From Corythucha ciliata (Eukaryota; Arthropoda; Insecta; Hemiptera; Tingidae): a stretch of DNA of 64,000 bases. Each line of letters opens with the position of its first letter. Positions within the stretch are counted from its first letter, which is position 1. The stretch covers positions 40,300,001 through 40,364,000 of the forward strand of contig CM075943.1 of the NCBI GenBank assembly GCA_038030265.1, written 5' to 3'. The notes below the pieces were generated by a model. The model searched no databases and was not told the origin of the DNA. It saw only the letters and a list, made by a program, of their open reading frames with translations. This document shows positions 59,837-64,000 of this stretch, in pieces. Made by a program: the position numbers and the translations under genes.

Positions 59837-61274
59837 AAAGGGGTTCTATTGTCAGAATACCGTCATTATCATCAGAAATTACAAAATTTTCTTGAAATCC
59901 ACTCAATTTATATATCACATCGTGGAAGGATGGAATGAAAGTAGAGTTTTATTGATAAAAAATTGTCCAATTCACAGTTCACCCCAGCGACTCGCAGTAT
60001 TCCGTTGAAACATTTTGTGTAACAATGACCAGCAAATGCAGTTTCGTTTAACGGAAAAGCTCAAAAAGTGAAATATAGGGAGGATGAAAACAAGGATTGT
60101 CTTCAAATTCACGAATTCAATTCGCAGTGCGTTTCAGTTGATAGTTCCACTTCCAAAAAATAAAAAAAAGAACAAGAACAAACAATATGTGGATGGGAAA
60201 ATGAGCAATTCACTTCTCTCTCGATTTCTCTCTCATTTCAAAAGGCTGAAACTAGCGCAAGCCCAAGCACCATCGAGCCTGTTATTTATTTTTGTATTTG
60301 TACCATTGCTTTATCATGCAACCCCAATTGATGTAATTTTATCGTACTGTTCACTGCGTCTCCTTGACTCACGAAAGTCGAAAGTTGTACGCAGGAGTCA
60401 GGCGAAATTTTAGGGCCCCGTTTTTTTGAAATTACTTTTCAATTGTACATACACTAAGCACTCTTCCAATCTCTGTTAAAATGAAAAGTGAAGAGTAAAT
60501 TGGTTTTTGGACTGATCCGGGGACTTCATCTGAACTATTCTGCCACGTCGGGCCGTAGACCATTCCTAGAGAATGTTTTAAGATAGTTCGGGGACCTCTG
60601 TCAGCTCGGTCAATAGTAAAGGTCAATACAGACTACTTGGACGTGACGTGGGCAGTGGCGAAGGTAGGAATTTGTCCTGGGGGGGAGGGGATCAGATTTA
60701 AATCTCGTAAGGGTGAGGGGAGGGGCGTAATTTCACATTTTAGTCATCATTCTACCCAGCCAGCACACTCTTGAATCTAGACATCTAGCTGGCCTCATCA
60801 TAGCCTCAATCTCTCAGTTACGGGCGATTTTTGGACTCTACCCGCAAATGGGGAACTGGCATGAATCTCAGCTTGGGAAGAAAAGCATACCGGTGATCTG
60901 GCCCGTGAACTGAAGAATAACAACGGAAGTTGCAACCGGATTGGTGCATTTTCAGATTTTTAAAAAAGGTTCAAAGCTCTTCAGGAGGGGATGGATGGTA
61001 CGAGGGGAAATGACGTAAATCCTTACTTGTGAAGCATTTGAGGGAACTCTATAATCGCTTGTTTACAAATAACATGAAAAATTTCCCTCCAGTAAACGCG
61101 TGTAACACCCTCTTCACCACATTATCCATTTCAATAAATAAGTTTTGACGTAATCGAACCCCCACTCAAAATTTTTAAAAATTCGCTAAAAAAGCATCCT
61201 TGATTGATTTCAAAGTTTAATGAGCAATAGGCTTGTGGAAGAGCCCTCTTTAAGAAACACCAACTTTTGAAAAA
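59837..61274. other. No gene seen
   Basis: Includes a lone CAGTGGCGAAGGTAGGAA (60653) resembling one end of a hAT-type MITE and a G-rich run. Open frames up to 109 codons have no known domain. Confidence 0.4.
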
Positions 61275-62050
61275 TGTGCAAGCTCCCCATTAGCGCTTTT
61301 CTCAATTTTTGCCGAGTGTATCGTTCTTCTCAATTTCAGCCGCAGATTAGCGGGTTTGCCCCACCCCCACCCATAGCCATGAATTTGCGCATTTTCTCAA
61401 CTTTAGCAGCTAAGTATCGTTTTTATCCCGTGAGGGATGTTTCTTAATTATCCACAAGTTTTGGCGTTTTCCTCAATTTTAGCAGCATATTTCCAATTTT
61501 TAAAGTTTTTTACCAGGGGATTAGCACTTTTCTCAGTTTTAGCTGGAAATTAACGTTTTTCTGAAGTCTTTTCCTCAATATTAGCCGCAAAATAGGGGGA
61601 CTTTTCACGAATTGGGATTTTTTTGGTTCACCATACGCAATGCATGAGCGATTTTTCTCAGTTTACTCGTGAATTAGCTGTTTCTTCACCTATTGCCATA
61701 AATTGGCGCTTTTTTTCAATTTCAGCCTGAAAAGTTGCCTTCAGAATCCGCAAATTGACGTATATTCAGTTTTTGGCGCAAATTAGAATTTTACTCAATT
61801 TCAACCGCGAGTTAGAGCTTTTTCAAATTGTAGTGGTGAAGCGTCGTAGCGTTTCAAACCTGTGACTTAGCGTATTTTCTCCATTTCAGTCACAAATTGG
61901 CGTTTGGCGCAATTTTTGCTGTAAATTGGCGATTTTTTCCATTTTTAGCCGCGAATTAGCAATTTTCTTAATTTTTAGGCTTAAAATTATCCTTTCTCTT
62001 AATTTTGACCAGCCCCCCTATTCCGTATCTCATAACGCGTGCATGAGTTA
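61275..62050 (+). repeat. R1 array
   Basis: TTTTCTCAATTTTAGCAGC and GCGAATTAGC units, the same family as 785-2390. 62051-63169 holds no supported gene. Confidence 0.75.
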
Positions 62051-63169
62051 GCAAAATTTCTCAGTTGATTACTTTCAGTTATTCGCCTTGTTTAGTTCGG
62101 TAACGCACATTTATGTCCAATAGTCCAGTAAACGAGTGCTCAAAAAGGTGGTCTAGAGGGAATGAGCGAAAGCAGATAGTTTGACTCCGGAACCATGTTT
62201 GGACTAGTTAGGAGGTAAACATACTAAAAGTCCATACCACTAGGAGGTGAGCCCGAGTGGGGGGAGCACAAAGAAGGTACCATTTTTCGCATTTTCACTG
62301 ATATCTCGAAAACAGAGCATCGTAGGCAAATCTTTTATGATAACCAATTAAAGCTGACATAAATATCAGAAACTTTTGTCATATGTATGTTTCACTGATT
62401 CCTAACCGTTCTCGAAATACATGCACCCCCAAAGGTAAAAATGTCCGAAAAAAATATTTTTATTCAACGTTTTCCGTTGAACGTTCTTTTATATCGTCTA
62501 AACCGTTTATCCTAGGAGAAAGCCCTCAGGAAGGACGTTTTAGAGGATTTAATTATCTTCAGAAAGTGTGAATACATAAACAAATATATATTGAACAGGT
62601 CAAAAGTTACACGAGTTTTAAAAATGTTGGCCAATTTCAACTTTTTTGGTTGAACTGTTGTGAAACTTCAAGAATGGTATACATTTTCTCAATAGGCAAG
62701 TTGAGAGACAGGTATGGAAAGGAAAACACCGGTAGTGTAAATACACACTGCTTTACCAGCTCAGGAATATGGGAAACAGGTGCTTTTTAAGCAAACAAGA
62801 TGGATACCTCCCTCAACACCCATCGTCTCTAATGCTTCCTAAAGTCTGCGTCGATCATAAAACCTGGCATTTCATCCCTTCTACTAACCGAGGGAGTCAC
62901 CCAGGAGCACAGTTTCCGGGTTTCCGGCCTCAAATTTCGTTTGGAAATGCATTGAGCCCTAAAACTGGGGATGTGGTGAGAACAGCAACAGCCACCTTGT
63001 TCCCTTTCAAACCAAGCAACCAGCTCCACTGCACCGGTATACTATACCCTCAATCTTATATTATCTCGTCGGTGTATTACCGACCGCAGCAGTGGAAAAT
63101 TTGGATGCAGGAAGGCATCGATGCCATGCTTTAACAGCTGCGTCAATAGGAGCCGACTTCTCTAACTGA

Positions 63170-63440
63170 CGATCCGTGCCCTAAAAATGGCTCAACTGAT
63201 CATTCGCGATCCAAAAATTGCAAAATAATTGACGTTCGCCCCTGGAAAATAACCAACTTGACGATTCGTGCCCTAAAAGTAGCCAATCTGGCTATTCACT
63301 CCTAGCGAACTAGAGCAATTCGTGCTCATAAAAGGTCCTAACGGGTCCTAAAATGAGAAAACGAAGTATTTTCGTCATTTAAATGTAGTGAAACCAGCAA
63401 TTCACGCTCTAAAAGTGGTGAACTGGAATTCACATGTTCT
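63170..63440 (+). repeat. R2 array
   Basis: GTGCCCTAAAAATGGCTCAA, CTGATCATTCGCG and GTGCCCTAAAAGTAGCC units. Confidence 0.7.
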
Positions 63441-63597
63441 TGGCGCCAAAAACGGTACACCCTTTGCTCGCGTACTAGTCGCTGTGGTCATGGGAGACGA
63501 GGAGAATATCATTTTTCCCTGGATTTTTAAATTAATTCACGCAATTCCCTGACTTTTCCAGTTTTAGAAAATTCTCTGACAGTTCCTGGGGGCTTAT

Positions 63598-63734
63598 GCC
63601 CGTATTTATGAACGTTCCTTGACATTAAGGAACCCTTGAAATTCATTAGAACAGATGTTTTTATTGTGATCGAAACTGTTCTCAACGGTTCCTTGACTCA
63701 AGGGAGCTTCAAGGAACGTTCATAAATACGGGCC
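63598..63734. mobile_element. MITE with GCCCGTATTTATGAACG ends
   Basis: GCCCGTATTTATGAACGTTC and GAACGTTCATAAATACGGGC are mirrored exactly; the arm continues CTTGA / TCAAG. About 137 bp. Confidence 0.75.
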
Positions 63735-63865
63735 TTATTCTCTAACGAAATATAAACGTTGCTTTGGAAGAAACATTGAAATCTCATTCATGAAATTAAG
63801 AAAACTGAACAGAAACATATGATTTTTGAACAAAGCAATGATGAAAAAAGTTGGTGAATCAGGCC
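63731..63865. mobile_element. MITE, relative of 12735-12868
   Basis: GGCCTTATTCTCTAACGAAA to TTGGTGAATCAGGCC; shares its GGCC with the previous MITE, the same tail-to-tail arrangement as at 12.86 kb. Confidence 0.5.
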
Positions 63866-63983
63866 CCTGGTCTGCATCAGGATTTCTGCTTTCAGTGATA
63901 TTCAGGTGATGGCAACTACCCGTATCCCGTATACACTAACTCCGCAGTTTACCCGTACCCGTAGCCCGTACTACGGGCTCGCT

Positions 63984-64000
63984 TTAAGGGGTCCATAGAC
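63984..64000 (+). mobile_element. TTAA MITE, cut by window end
   Basis: TTAAGGGGTCCATAGAC is the left end of the family seen at 28181 and 42020. Confidence 0.6.

Noticed and set aside
62769..63134. 121-codon open frame
   Set aside because: Reads plausibly but I recognise no motif, and there is no neighbouring exon, splice pair or codon pattern to support it.

Overview
The window is animal nuclear DNA, most likely from an invertebrate. Its one clear protein gene is split into many short exons by GT-AG introns of 55 nt to 20.8 kb, and the rest is non-coding DNA full of transposon ends, foldback elements and degenerate short tandem repeats. I see no bacterial operons, rRNA genes, intact tRNA genes or CRISPR arrays. 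An arthropod, perhaps a crustacean, would fit, but that is a guess from gene structure only.

The gene lies on the + strand from 3464 (upstream exons are outside the window) to a stop at 43061. I assembled 28 exons by requiring canonical splice sites and matching intron phases. The 27 junctions join into one open frame of 1,267 codons, which individual open reading frames do not reveal. The C-terminal two thirds match what I know of androglobin (ADGB), the large calpain-globin fusion of animal testis and ciliated cells. Matching segments are a WYSLP...KTPF...KES segment, a YPF..DD..R...D segment followed by W...GR.W.NV, a DLDKCEEVP segment, a C2-like region with YIPN and NTSKS..VKI, an NSW...APLWKL segment, and an AD.RYAD...VRDEIWEVREPGR helix. 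The calpain-like N-terminus must lie to the left of the window. Two lineage-specific basic regions stand out. One is a nine-unit KRxSTGG array in the linker before the last globin helices; it contains exact copies of histone H3 residues 8-14. The other is a KRQSV-type C-terminal tail that also contains ARKS.

Layout. 1-3463: upstream sequence, mostly degenerate tandem repeats. 3464-4350, 8879-10957, 14269-15903, 18991-20437 and 41254-43061: five exon clusters. 4.35-8.9, 11-14.3 and 15.9-19 kb: introns with repeats and MITEs. 20.4-41.3 kb: one giant intron holding a THAP relic, a Harbinger-like element with a Myb/SANT fragment, nested foldbacks, a three-level hAT/SINE nest, three TTAA MITEs in a row and long repeat arrays. 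43-64 kb: downstream DNA of the same repeat types, a 1.86-kb element with CCAGATAGCAAG ends, and no convincing second gene.

Three recurring families of degenerate tandem repeats with roughly 30-bp units (called R1, R2 and R3 here) cover about 10 kb in at least 14 arrays. They often sit next to each other in a fixed order and share short internal motifs, so they may be variants of one system.
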